Below are positions 44,736 to 57,233 of a stretch of 64,000 bases of DNA, piece by piece. Location of the stretch: positions 1,041,072 to 1,105,071 of the forward strand of contig KL647320.1 of the NCBI GenBank assembly GCA_000727475.1, read 5' to 3'. Below the pieces are notes generated by a model, which searched no databases, was not told the origin of the DNA, and worked only from the letters and a program-made list of their open reading frames with translations. The translations under genes and the position numbers were made by a program. This stretch comes from Sarcocystis neurona (lineage: Eukaryota; Apicomplexa; Conoidasida; Eucoccidiorida; Sarcocystidae). Each line of letters begins with the position of its first letter. Within the stretch, counting starts at the first letter, position 1.

Positions 44736-45332
44736 CGTTGTTGAATGAATTACCTCTCGTGTCGCTATGAGCGGCGGCGAATCCTGCTTTCGGATAGCAC
44801 AAATAAAAACGCCTGCAAGCGCCAATTCAAACTAGAACGCGATAGGCGAGGAACACGCTGATCCGTCCAGGCGCAGCCGCTGACCGTGTCTCTCGAGTGC
44901 ACTCTAGAGGCTGAAGTGAGGAACACAAGCACGTAAGCACAGTAACCCGCAGCCGTGTTCCTCACACGCTCAGCCACGTGACATCTTGAGTCGACCGCAC
45001 CACACCCCGGGGTGCGTGGGGGCATCATTTGCACGGAGGAACAACACGATAGCTGACGGATAAATGTATACAAAGGTAAGTACGTGCAGAACGAAGATAC
45101 CAACGTGCGAAAGCAAGTGCGTCTGTGCTTCGACGTCTGAATATGCTAAGAAGTGGTTTCCCCACAGGGTAATTAGCGCTGGCGAAATTAGGCTGCCAGT
45201 GTATATATGCAGATGCAGTGACGCACGTCAGCATATACTGTGGTACTGGTGCAGAGGTAGCATTTTCACGGACGGTAATGTCAGGCTATCAGGCATGAAA
45301 TTTCGTCCTTAGGGTAGAAAACCGTTTCCCGT

Positions 45333-45476
45333 GGGTGAGTGGTGATTGAACGGAGGTATCTGTGGTTCCGAACGTGAGCAGGAACTATAGGACGGTGGGG
45401 TGACGGGTGAGTGGTGATTGAACGGAGGTATCTGTGGTTCCGAACGTGAGCAGGAACTATAGGACGGTGGGATGAC
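45333..45476. repeat. 72-bp tandem duplication
   Basis: Two adjacent copies of a 72-base unit starting gggtgagtggtgattgaacg, nearly identical (one difference near the end, ggggtgacg versus gggatgacg). A recent local duplication inside the decayed element between its RNase H and integrase parts. Confidence 0.95.
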
Positions 45477-45768
45477 GTTCTTCGACACTGCTGGCGTCCA
45501 ACATATTTTGACACAGATCGTTGGGCATCTTCGGAGTGGAACTATTTCTGCATAGATCGCTAGGCAGTTTAGTGGAGTCCAGTGTTACCGAAGTAGAGCA
45601 TCATACGTCTCTTAAAAAACTAAATAGGTATGTTTTTTATTTATTTTGGTCGAATGCTGACAGCACTATTCTGGCCATGTTACTGCAAGGAGACGACTTT
45701 GTACGTGGCTGTGATTTACGTGCGTATCTACCTCTTCGGTTTCCTGTGTTGCTTTAATATTATCGCTG

Positions 45769-46384
45769 GTGAACGGGCAGCTGGGTCGGTCAACTGGCCT
45801 CCCCGAAGCCGTCCAAAGGTCTCATGAGGAGCGCCTGGATCTGTTGCTGGTGCATACTGTTTTGCGTGCCTATGTCACCGGGTTTGTGAGCAAGGACCCA
45901 CGCAGCACTTACATCTATTCTACATGCAGAGACCTAGTATATGATGCCGGAGGGCCTGCACGCAAAGGATAATACTGCGATGAAAAGATTAACGACTATA
46001 GCTAGAGAAAAGGCACTTGATTGCTCCCCTCGACAGCGACAATTCTGCCGGGACTCCACTACGGCGCGGCATTGACTCTTTTTACCACAGGTTTGAAACA
46101 AGTTGCACAAATGTTGTCCCCGTGTTGCAAATACCGTCGTTGCTGGTCTTAATACGAGCGTGCACGGTCCCAGTCAGCTTCGCCATATGCCTATCCCAGC
46201 TCTTTTTGGAGATGGGCCACGCAGCCTGGCGGTATCATATAGGACACATGACCACGCACAGAAGACGACCCATGTGACGTGCGTGGGAAACACTGGCTTC
46301 AAACTGCTTAAAAGCATACCGACACTGGCAGTGGTTAGCGACGTGAGTGCACGACATAAAATTAACCCGTGCACTTACGTATGA
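45769..46384 (+). pseudogene. Integrase C-terminal half, degenerate
   Basis: First part (45769-45972) contains LLVHTVLRAYVTG and STCRDLVYDAGG, resembling the helix after the catalytic Glu and the FAYN-type block. Second part (46150-46384) reads FGDGPRSLAVSYRTHDHAQ then KLLKSIPTLAVVSDVS and ends HKINPCTYV, resembling the GPY/F-type C-terminal domain that ends gypsy integrases. The parts are in different frames. A related copy lies at 63.2-63.9 kb. Confidence 0.5.
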
Positions 46385-46560
46385 AAATACAAACGGCACC
46401 GCAGTCTGCAGTGGTTAATTGTGCGGACCCTACCCCGTGTCACGACGCTCGTGTACACATCCATGCACACGTGCTGCGAAATTCAAGCATGTCACTGGCG
46501 CGAAGCAAGATTGGCTTCCAGATGCACTGTTCTGTCAACGGTGCTCGCAGAGTTGTGCCT

Positions 46561-47699
46561 CCGCTGCCCAGCGTATCCACCCAGAATCGCGCAGAATAAC
46601 TCACGCGATTCCTGCGCGGCGGGTTCCGCCGCGTTGCCTGTATTTCCTCCGGAGACTAAGGCAGAAACAGGACAAGCATTTTTTCGCCATGATTCGGGTC
46701 CACATACATAGATCTTAAATGCCAGGCAACGAAGGAAAAACATAGCTGATATGCCAAGCATATTATGTGGCACGCATGTACAACTAATGCACATGAGCGA
46801 GTGCAGTTGGCATCACATGTACTGGCACGAGTAGTGCAACGCGCCAGCGCCGTATCCACACACGCCTGGTGTGAAGCATTGGTCACTGTGCTGCCTCCGC
46901 TCAGCAAGTGAAGTTCCACGCCGGCCACGCTTTCTGCTGAAACCCTTGTCGAGTTGTACTCGTGGCAAGCTCCACACGCGTACGCGGCACGCGCCGGCAA
47001 GCTTCTCCAGAGCTCCTTTTCTGAAATGATCAGCGTACGAACGGCTTGCACGGCGCAAGGCAAGTTATCTCACCGGCGTCCTACCCTGGATACTGGAGCC
47101 TTGTTGCAGTTATTACGAGAGACGTGCACACCCTCAGGCCTTTGCGCCGACTAAAATGCCTTTGTACGCCAACAGTGAGTCGCTCGCGTGTACCTTTCAG
47201 CCCAAGTGGAAGATTTTTGGTGACACAGCAAACATCCAGTGCACGGACGCCCTAAAGAGTCCAGTGGAGCTGCTAGGTCGAGCAGTGCAGACCGTACTGC
47301 TTCCCTCCTGTATAGAGATGAATTCGCCGCCGGCTCCCGAAGGACACCGACCGTGCCTTCTCGATTGCTCTCGCCACAACAGCTGTTCCTGGAAAAAGTT
47401 ACTGGTGCACGCACCTCTGAAGTTCCTCGGAGCGCCTCGAAACTGGATTAAAAGCACTCACAGAGCTCTACTAGTCGGTGTGTATACATTTTCTCTGCTC
47501 TTCTGCACAAGTAGAGTATCTATGTATGGTCCTTCTTGAAAGCTATTTAACGAAACGAATTGTAGTGGAATGGACAGATTTCCTTCCACGCTTCTCTTTC
47601 ATCAGGAGAGGGACGCGAAGCGCAAAGACGAACAACCACGGTACGAGCAGCCGCGAGTTCGTAGCAGAGGGTTTTTTCAAGCAGTCCTGGTGCACCTGA
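46561..47699. other. Unassigned retroelement-like stretch
   Basis: No trinucleotide runs, open frames under 136 codons on both strands. The largest plus frame (47156-47539, start MPLYANSESLACTFQPKWKI) has an ordinary composition but no motif I can name. Lying between two integrase fragments, it is probably retroelement-derived. Confidence 0.3.
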
Positions 47700-48117
47700 G
47701 AATAGCGTCTATTCTGCAGGTCAATGTCATGGTTGCTGAAGCAGCCGCACGCGAGCAAAGGCTCTTGACTTCTGCTGGCGCAACCGGAAGCGGTAGTACG
47801 GAAAGAGCAGCTGCTGAGCGACCACGGTGTGGCAGAATTAAGAGTAGCACTCCAGTCTGCGCTGCACTTTGCAGGACTGAAGACAGCGTGTCTAACGAGA
47901 TTTGAGGCTCCGCGTCGTCTTTGGCGGAGCCACGGAAATGTCAGACCACTCCTTGCCACGATGTACTTCACTGCAGCGTTGCAACATCGTACACGATGGA
48001 ATGCTGTCCGTGCAGTGTAACACCTCGCCGGGTAAGTCCCTCCACAGTTACGCTGCTCAGTTTTATCGTGGAAATTTTCTCCGTTTAGTACACCACGTCA
48101 ATAGCCGCAGAAATTGA
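47700..48117 (+). pseudogene. Integrase catalytic core, degenerate
   Basis: Consecutive blocks in three frames follow the order of a retroviral-type integrase core: MVAEAAAREQRLL; then EAVVRKEQLLSDHGVAELR with the second catalytic Asp codon at about 47820; then ALHFAGLKTA; then LATMYFTAALQHRTRWNAV; then CNTSPGKSLHSYAAQFYRG to the stop near 48117. The order and spacing match the family well, but frameshifts between blocks and missing catalytic context make it a pseudogene. The best preserved integrase piece in the window. Confidence 0.55.
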
Positions 48118-51100
48118 CACTCTTGTTCTGCCCTTGAACGATTTCCTCATTCGTAACACAGCACGATCCGTAGCCACGGGGAAATACCCACGAATCGCAC
48201 ATATACTGAATTTTTCTGTCCTGTGGAGGGCAGGCTTGTTCTGGATACAGAACGCGGGGTAGGTACTTTCACTCGAAGTGGTGAAGGGCTGGGAAAGGGA
48301 GGTCATGGCTGCGGTCACATACGACACCGTCTCTCTGCAGCTCGGAAACCTGCCTTGTATGTTCGTAGTTGTCACCGCAGTACGCTTGTAGAGGAAGAAG
48401 TAATGAGCCATTTCTGACGCAGGCGAGGAGACCACGAACCTTCGGAGTTCAAATGCGAACACGCTGTATCCATTCCGTTGGATACTTTTCTCCCATGGTG
48501 CATTCTGAGGATGCATACGTGGCAGCAGGCAGAAGTCTCAGAGATGTACAGATGACAGTTTCCCCGTGGAGCCTCCCTGGTGCTTTGAGACGGGTCGAAC
48601 GTAATGCGCTGTAGAAGCGCTGATGATACGAAGAAAATCAATAGCCCCAACGGTAAGGCTGAGACGGAGACGGGCAGACAACACTTGGAGAATTCTGTGG
48701 GTGTGCTACGTAGACCCCTGACTCTCCTGCACATGAACGTCATGCCTAGAGACTTGTGACGTAGCATATTGTGTGCTCAAGCTGGCAGGAACTCGGTGTG
48801 CACGTCTACGCGCGTGGGTCACCAACTGTACCAGAGGCCCGCATTTTCGTCGTTATTAACCCAGAGAGGTGCTCAGTGTCTCTTCTATTTTTAGCCTGCG
48901 AATGTCGCTGCGTCGGAGCGCAGGTGGTAGTGCCTTTCCTGTGGGTTCGTAAGACACACGAAAGGTCCACCGCTGCCCGCGTGGCGCGGGCTGCCTTTTC
49001 ATGTCGGGGGGGAAAGGGTAAAGTGCGAACTCCTTCAAGCGTAACAAGCAATGTGGCTTAAGCAGTCGTCACGTACGGGTTGCCGCATATCGGCGGGCGT
49101 CTTGGTAAACGTACGCAGGAGTTCTGTAGCAGATATTCTGCCCAGATGCACAGCAAAAGGACAGCGAGCATTTCTTACTCCATCTTTGATAGCACGTAGA
49201 GAGTCACACACACGAACTCAGAAGCACACGCATATGGCAGTTTACGGAAACAAGATCGCTGCTGCGCGAAGTGCCGAAACCAACAAATCAGGCTCTTCTT
49301 TGTCATAGGGAAGCTTTTGTTTCACGGTTTGCTTACGTTTGCCCTCCCACGTGTGGCAACAACCATACACCTGTGTGCCTCAATGTAGATCAACTAGGCG
49401 TTAGAAGCCCCGCGCATGCCGAAAACTCAGCTGGTTTAGAGCACTAATGTAGTTGAACGAGGCCCAGCAACGCAATTCCAAGCTGAGTGGGGATAACGAA
49501 GCGGTAACACTCAATCCATCAACATCTTGCAGTGCGAGACGGTAGGTGCTACGGAAAGACCAATTCGCCCTCAACACGCACGAGGCAGAAGGGAGAACGT
49601 GGTTGCGTTATAAGACATGGAATACGACTTGTTGGCGGAGTTTCTATCTGGATTTTAGTCGCCAGGTGTTTGACACGGCTTTGTCTTGTAGTGCTGTCAT
49701 CGAAGTCCCTTCGCTGGGTGGCTGTGCTTCTTATCTCGACAGTGATTGCCCGCACTCCTCGCCTTGTCGACCCGAGGTCCTGAGGTGCTCCTTCTGCCGC
49801 CCTCCTTCAGATATTCATCAGCGGGTAACGATGACGTACACAGCATTCCCCGCGGCGAAGATCGTTTTTACGATCGCTGGATGGCGCGTTCGCAAAGGTG
49901 CAGCCCACAAAGGTACTCACACAGACGGTCGAGATGGAAAATGCACGTTGTTTGATAGATGCTGGTTCGCACCAACACGTTCCGTCAGTCACTCCACACT
50001 GTGCTCTCAACGCCCGCTTTGAGTGTTCATTCGTCCTTCAGAAGGCAGCGCGCTCCACCTCCAGCAGCGTGTCTTTGGGAGCCCCCTTGGCTGTTGCATA
50101 ACCAGGCAAAAATGTTGCCGTAGCTGCCTGCCATGCTTCTTCAGTTGCCTGGTAATAAGTGCCGGAGTTGTGCGGAAACAGACAACCAGCCATAGGTGCA
50201 ACTAAAAGGCCACCTCCGTTGATACACAGCGCGAGTTTCTTCCTCCTGACGTAGAGCTGCAGGTCTGTACGTTATCTCCAGATTGTGGCGGCCGTTTCTG
50301 AGTCTCCTGCGGAGCCTCTGCACGAAAGGAAAGATGGACAACTGTGGACACCGTCCGAAAATGTGTTTCCTGTAGCGACCAATCTACTCCCGAGTTGTAA
50401 ACGCTCCTCCACAGTTTTGCTGTTTCTTGCTCTTTGTTCGTAGCACGTTGTGAAGGTTTCCTGTCATGCAATAAGGTTTGTTTTGCAGACACTGTGTGTC
50501 ACAGGAAATTCCCTCACACATCAAATTCAAGCTTGTGCCTCGGACGAAAAGCCTTACTCCCCTAACACGTGTGCACTTTTCTGGAGGTGAGTCTTTCTGT
50601 ACACATGAAGCGGGATAGGAGGTTGTAGCTCACAACATATCGTTCACCCCGTTTTCCTTGCAGGAGGTGGCATTATCTTGCCCTGTAGACTCTTACCCTG
50701 TGTATGTGAGCCGCGTCACCCTCTGAACCACACAGGTTGTTGATGCTAGCTGCAATTCTACGAAGACACCAACCGACAATAATGGTGTTCATACGGTATT
50801 GATCGTGGCGATATTACGAGTAGGTATCCTCTTTAGCCTCTGACGTAGGAGCCGCATACCAGATCATGCGCCCCCGCCGGTCCTACGCCTGGGCGCACTA
50901 CCTGCGCGCGTAAAGCCTGCACGTACAAACGGAAGTATACTGCGTGTAAAAGCATTGTTTCGACTGTAGGTGCCCATGCATTTAGTACAACGAAGCGGGA
51001 ATATCAGTATTTTCGAGCAGGAGTCTGTGGAGTCTGCGCATCAATAACACAGTGGAACGAATCTTATTTGTACACGTTATATTTAACAATAATGTTTGAA

Positions 51101-51873
51101 AAATGTCCACTACTGTCACAGAATAAACTGGGTTTTTTCCCCCGACCCTGTTAATGATACGTCAGGAACATTTGCTTTTTGATCTACGACGTCCTTGTGG
51201 CGTGGCCTGGTCCTGCGTATTAGAAAAAAGTACGAAGTGTCTCTTTGGTTTACTCCGCACGACATTCTTCAGCTTCTACAGAAAAGTGATGTGTTTATCG
51301 AATTATTGGTAATTCAGGTGGGTTCTAAAACGTGGTACACAATTTTTTATTGTAAGCGTGAGACAGAGGGCACCCACAGCTCAACGGCGCGGTGCTGAGC
51401 CCGTTTTGTGACTACATACCTTGCAGTGATTCAAGTGGTGCACTGTCCGGCTTTCGACGAGAACATACTGGACGGTCACGGCGGTGACGGATACGGGGAA
51501 ATTAGCGTTCGCTCCCCGAGAGCAAGACAAATAAACAGGCTACAACCTCTTGGGCTGCGTGTGCAACGACACCGACTCCTAGAGCGCCACTTGAGAGATA
51601 CGAGATCCTCTCAACAACCACAGGGGGCTGACGTTCAGCAGCACAAAAATGGCAGTGTGGCTTCACTACGTCATCTGCTCTCTTGTACAGCTTGCTGCCC
51701 TAATCAGCACTCAGGTGATGCAAGGTCAGAGGAAGATGGTTGGCACCGTGGTGTTAGCTTCTCACGTTCAATGAGACGCACGCGATTCTGCTTTCACTCC
51801 CGTGTACTCCGTAAATCGTGTGTGTACCACGTTAATCCAGAACGTTGTCGTCGAATGCTGACAGGTCCGCCAC
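48118..51873. other. Unassigned, repeat-poor, no gene supported
   Basis: Roughly 3.7 kb with only short frames. The longest is 158 codons at 49546-50022, start MLRKDQFALNTHEAEGRTWL, with a late KGTHTDGRDGKCTLF patch that might be RNase H-like but is too weak to call. 51408-51956 (182 codons) is open and overlaps the start of the integrase piece at 51874. No tRNA-like structure seen. Confidence 0.35.
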
Positions 51874-52110
51874 ATGCCGGTTACGGCAGTAAACTGTATA
51901 CGAGAGCAGAATATGATGTGGTGGGAGCACTGTTGCTGCCACTTTTATGCGGCTGAACGTGAGCTGCCTAGGGTTGTTGAAGATGTCTTGTGCTATGCTA
52001 CAGGAAGTATCACCACAGCTTTGGAGCTGCATATACACGTAGCTTCTCAATGGCACCCGCGCCTTTATGATGCTGCACAATTTGTGTATAGAGTTTATAA
52101 TCGGTCATAG
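51874..52110 (+). pseudogene. Integrase C-terminal core fragment
   Basis: Frame ends with AERELPRVVEDVLCYATGS and HPRLYDAAQFVYRVYNRS before a stop. This resembles the gypsy block ER-x-NR-x-LEDMLR-x-Y followed by W-x-x-LP-x-x-FAYN-x-S. It is a different stage of the same domain as the 47.8-kb fragment. Upstream sequence does not show a readable catalytic core. Confidence 0.45.
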
Positions 52111-55100
52111 TCCCCCAGTTTATGCCACTTGTACGTCATCTACGCTCCCGGCGCAAGGCCCAGCTGACCTCGTGCAGGAAGGCCCAAAGAAGGATTAGCC
52201 GCGAATGGAGGCTTCTGCTTTCATGCACGACTGTGAAAACTCCACCTTTCTAAGGAGATTCCCTATTATGGCTTTGTCTTGTGTATGACCGACTGTGAAC
52301 TTCACGCATTCCTCCCTTCCCTTTTCCTTACGCGCGTCAAATGTGCATTTGCGTCAGCTTCACCTTTGGGCAGCAGTACGCCCCACCTGAAATCTTACTG
52401 CTTTCCCATGAATAAGCTTTACGGGAAGCAAGCCCTTGACACTGCGGGCTTCTGGAAATGCGCCCCCGCCGTAAACAGTGCACCTGAAGAATTACCTACT
52501 GTAGGATCCGCTGTCAGGTACCCTGCAATGCAGGGCAGTTCTTGCAACTTTTGGGTGAATGTGCAGGTCACTGACAACAGCCGCTTTGAGACGAGGGCAT
52601 TCGCTTGAGTATTTCCCGACAGTGTAAGAAAGTGACGGCGGCGTAGGGCCGTGCTAAGTTCTGTCCCTTTGGAATGGTGGCGTGGCCATTCGATTTGAAT
52701 CAGGGGTGAAGCAGTGCCGGGAGAGTCGTCATTGAGTGTGCTGGTCACGTAGGTATTCAGCCGTGTGTCGGTCTCATCAAGAACGTAGCGCCGTAGCACT
52801 GTTCCTACAAAACCACGCAAGAATGGAGCAAACTCGAGTCAGGCGGTTGCGACGACACACATTGAGAAGTGCACAATTCGAGATGCAGTGAAAATAGTAA
52901 TGTTCTTTGCATATGCGAGAAGGCAATCATAGTACCAGGATATCACATATCAACACGTGAGCGTCCGCCGACGTCTTTCTATCCTTATACAGCTGCACGC
53001 TAGCTTGACAAGACGTAATGCATTCACCTCAGTTTGGGACAGCGTTTCCAGGCAAAATACTGTCTTGTTTCTACTCTTCTACCAATTATTTCTGCTGCTT
53101 TACCACTCATACAAGCAAAAGAACTACCTGCTGCTTGTTACACTTAAGTGGCCGACTTTCCGTCTGACTTTCTTCTACTGTGCCCTGGAACTTCACTGAT
53201 GCTCTCACGCGCACCTGCCTCCTGGAAAACACAGTTTCGAGTATCGATGGGTCTGTGACCTGAAATTGGTGTAGTATATTTTTGTCTGGGATATCGAAGG
53301 GACGCACCCCTTCTGTAGGGTTTTTCAGGAGCGCAGCGTGTACACCAGTGGTGGACCAAATGTCTACGCGAAAACGACCGTAAATGGAGGAGACAAGCGG
53401 CTAAGGAGATCTCATAAGCGATGAACCATCAGCATCTGCTCCACGAAATGCTCATCACAGAGACTTCTTGGGTTTACAATCATGGTGAGGGTGCTTATTC
53501 ATGCGAATTATGTGAACGCAGATGTTCCTGCACAACAGCAGTCGACTGGAGTGTCGACTCCTGCTTAACGTACACTACGCCGTGTTTAATGGAGAGATTC
53601 GGTTTGCATAAGCGAGCACACACTTACACTGTCGACCACGCCCAGTTAAGGGTGACAGCGCGCACAGTCGCATGAGGTGCCGTGCGCTTATTGGCCTACA
53701 ACCATGACACGGCCTGAAAGTGTGAGACGACAGAGCACGCGTCACGTGTTGTGTACCGTTCCCATGATAACGTGCCAACCTATTCGAGCATGATGCGTCT
53801 GTGGAAGGTGGGATAAAAAGCACGACAGTAGGAAGGGTCTAGAAACGCGTCGTCAATCTGAAAAAGGTTAAAATTCTTTACAAGCCACTCTGTCTTCTTT
53901 AACTGGCATTCCAACGACACTCTTCAGCAGAAAGCCTATGGCGGTTCGCTTCCACGTGAAGAAATAACAACACTGCTGTGAATCCTTACACGAAGCGGAC
54001 AAGAACCAACTTTCTCCTTTCTACTTGCACGTTCCTGGCCTGTCTACTGTCATCCACGTCGTTTGCTGCTCTAGGCGGCTGAAAAACACTGAGCGCTCAA
54101 GCTTCGCAACACAAATACACAATTATTCGTACCTGTGTGCAGTGGTCAAAGCTTCAGAAGACATATACGTAAATCAATGTCGAGGTCCAGGCCTGCACGA
54201 TGAGACATGTCGGGTGGTTCATCGCTGCACCTTTCCTTCTCCATACAGAGTTCAGCTGCAAGCATGCGTAGAAGGACTGCACATACGCATATATATGTAT
54301 ATATATATATATATATATATTTGAATATTTATGGACACATATGGTATACACGCATATACAAGCATAAGATGTCTACGCAGTATGCATATATACACAAATT
54401 ATACGTGCAATTGTATGCAACAGTTCTGTACTTGTAAGCAGATGGGTATGTAGGGCGACAAGCCGCCAGACACGTGTAAAGAACCTGGTACGGTCCGCAA
54501 CTGCAACACTCTGTGGAAATGTTCGAAGACCTTCACTGAATACTTACGCGTTGTTCATGTCTACGCAAATGGTGTTTCGTGGTCAGCCTACAGGTTTTCG
54601 CGCCACACAAGATGTGACACTTATACGGGCAACAAGACAAAGTGTTCCCTGCCTTTCTGTTCATTATGCCTAAGAAGTTTTCTACAACAGCTGATCATCC
54701 CTACATTGAACTTCCACCCCCTATAGTCAGCTCAACACGTTGCGAAACGGATATTACAACGTGTGTACCGCTAGTGGCGTTAAAGTAACTCCTCCAACAC
54801 CCTGAGAACATATGGACATATATATATATATATATACACCTATACACGTATATGTAGCTACCCATCTCCGCTCCTAATCACGAGCTGACATCAGTCTCGA
54901 AAGGGATAATGCAGCAAACACGGGAATGAAAGGTGGAGAAAGAAAAGTGTTTTGTCATACAAGTAATACACGTGTCTTCACTACGTTGGAGGGAGAGGAA
55001 TTACACCGTACATTGAAAGGTCTTGGCGCTCGTTCTATAAAACTCCCCTTAAAAATATAGACCGAGGCCCTCCTAACGCTGATGAATAGAGTACGGGCTT

Positions 55101-56990
55101 GGGGAGCCTGAGGAGCACAGTAACGTGCTTCCAGTGGAGCTGCCGGAACTTCGCTTTTCCTCATACACTAGAGGCGGGAAATTAAGGCGTAATATTATCG
55201 TTGGTGTGACTCTAAGGCGACAGAAAAGATTACATTCACTTATGTATGTATGTATGTATGTATGTATATATATATATATATATATATATTTGTATATATC
55301 TATACCTAAGGATACCGGCATAGGTGTAAATTTCTGTAGCTGTACGCTGAACAACATTCGAGCACAAAAGGTGAATAGCTGTATTCGAGTCCATGGATTG
55401 TAGGCCTGGTCACATTCGCCTGGACAAAGTCAAGCGGCTGCATCTCTTGACGTATCCCTAACACTGGCAGTGTGTAGTGCGCGGCTTTTCATCACGCCTG
55501 GTGACAGACGGGGTAGAAATAGTTGTCATCTCAACGAAAGCTGCAGGGTCACTGGGCGGTGACTGTAGACTCGCAAATGGTACCGCACAGTGAAATTGTT
55601 GTCGTTCTGTACTCATCGGTAGCCACAATACTAATGTTCGAAAAAAACGTAGGCAGTCTGCTTAATTCCACGGGTTCCCCTACCCCACTGCGGCTCGCCA
55701 TGCTTGATCTGTTGTGAGAAATGCATGTATCTCTAAAAGCTGTTTTGCAGTGGCTCGTGTCCACATATACACACACACCCATACGTGTGTCACTACTGGG
55801 TAAGGATGCAACCGACAATCGCCCGGAAGAAAAATGGTCGTCGCAAGGAAGGGTTTCCAAGGCATTCCCAAAACAACAAGAGGGATGAGCGTGGACTGGA
55901 CTCCAAGCGTGCCCAAAACAGGTAAACACGCTCAAAACATCCAAAGAAAGGTCGTTTTCTCTCAAGCGTCTTAGTTCACTTTTTCGTTGTGACCATTATT
56001 CGCCGACTGACCGAGGACTTGGCCGCTTCCCCCAGCGATAAGAAGCTCGGAGTGTGTTCTGGACAGCATATAAACGCTCTCCTTCTGTGGCTTTCGTCTG
56101 GGAACCGTCACAGTGATTAATGTACTGCATAAGCTATCCACCCCCATCTCGTGTTTGACTTCTCCTTCACTGCATGAGCAACGGTTTTATGTGTTCCGGG
56201 CCTACGGAAAGAACGTACCGCACGAAATCAATCTACAGTTGTATTCTCATTTCCGGGAAGGTGCCGAACTAGCCTCATACACTACCATCTGCCAGCTTCT
56301 CTAGTTGTACTACTCTCTTGACGAAAGACGCAACCCAACAGTTCCTGGCGCTGAATTGCGTCCTGTGCCCGCCAGCGAGCGGCAGCTCTCCAGAACCACT
56401 CTATGCTCGCGTAAGACAGAATGCGACATACATGCATAAGGGTACTGCTTGCGTGCTTGTCGCCTCGTTGTCAGGGATACAACGCGACACCTCTGCAAAT
56501 GTGTACAGGCAAGACAAAAGGATAACGCTGTCTGAAGAGTCTCTACGAATATGTGCACGCAGAGTTGGGCAGAGGTTGTTGACCAGTGCTTCTGTACGAG
56601 GTGCCTACGATGCAGCAGCGCACGTATTTTTATCTGTGAAACTCTGACTCTGGCAGCTGACATACTGGTGAAATTATAGGAACACGGTGTTGTTAGCGAA
56701 CGGCCCGCGTAAGAACTTGCAAGCACCTGTGGCAGTTCGGCTGCACCAGCGCGTCTACTATTTATCACGCAAATTCGCCGGCTTCCATTTGGAAAGAGAG
56801 CGGCGCTGCTTGTCCTGCTCAGTTACAGACATCTTCAAATGGTTCGAATTGCTACGAATCAGGACCAATTCTAGTTCAACCAATGCGTAGAACAGACGTG
56901 TGATATCGGCACCTTCTTCCCCTCGACGGTATTACCAACGGCACACTTGTCTCCAGGACAAAAGAAGCTAGAAAAACCACAAGCATCGTC
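52111..56990. other. Unassigned, repeat-poor, short TA microsatellites only
   Basis: Open frames are short on both strands (longest 152 codons, minus, 56768-56310). TA microsatellites at about 54285-54320, 54815-54835 and 55235-55295 are the only clear repeats. Frames at 52279-52608 (plus, 109 codons) and 55965-55549 (minus, 138 codons) have ordinary composition but no motif I can defend. Probably more decayed retroelement. Confidence 0.35.
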
Positions 56991-57233
56991 ATGCCTCCTC
57001 TACTTGCCTCGTCTCGCTGGGCGTCTCCTATTATTGCCTGTATACGTGCTCTTACAATGAAATTTTTTTGTTGGGTAGAGTGCTCTCAACGACATACACT
57101 GGGAAATCTGTTCTTGCCTTTCGACAGCGGAATCGCCTGTACCCGCGTAGATCAACACTTCCACTTCCTTGTGGTCGGCGGCGATTCACGGGGAGTCCGG
57201 AGGCAGCGGGTGCAGAGTTCCTTCAAATGCTAG
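56991..57233 (+). pseudogene. Possible integrase N-terminal core fragment
   Basis: Frame reads NLFLPFDSGIACTRVDQHFH then FLVVGGDSRGV. The second block resembles the F-L-V-V-V-D-R-F-S-R step of integrase cores, and the first the GPLP step before it. Short and unsupported by neighbours on this strand, and overlapped at its end by a minus-strand pol fragment. Low confidence. Confidence 0.25.

Larger units (their letters stand above)
43240..46560 (+). mobile_element. Decayed Ty3/gypsy-like retrotransposon pol region
   Basis: Fragments that resemble reverse transcriptase, RNase H and integrase occur in the canonical Ty3/gypsy order on one strand across 3.3 kb, in different frames and broken by stops. 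RT start at about 43250-43450 (TKDSYTLAR), RT core near 44240-44330 (CVVYLMTRFLLELL, where the YxDD aspartates are lost), RNase H-like at 44526-44735 (start MHTDDAYVACA), integrase end at 45769-45972 and a C-terminal integrase block at 46150-46384. No LTRs, primer-binding site or gag were identified. It is non-functional. Ty3/gypsy fragments are known from Eimeria genomes; assignment here is by motif reading only. Confidence 0.55.

Noticed and set aside
55549..55965. Minus frame with CVYVDTSHC that might be an RT active-site block.
   Set aside because: Flanking RT blocks at the right spacing are not readable, so a single tetrapeptide-like match is not enough.
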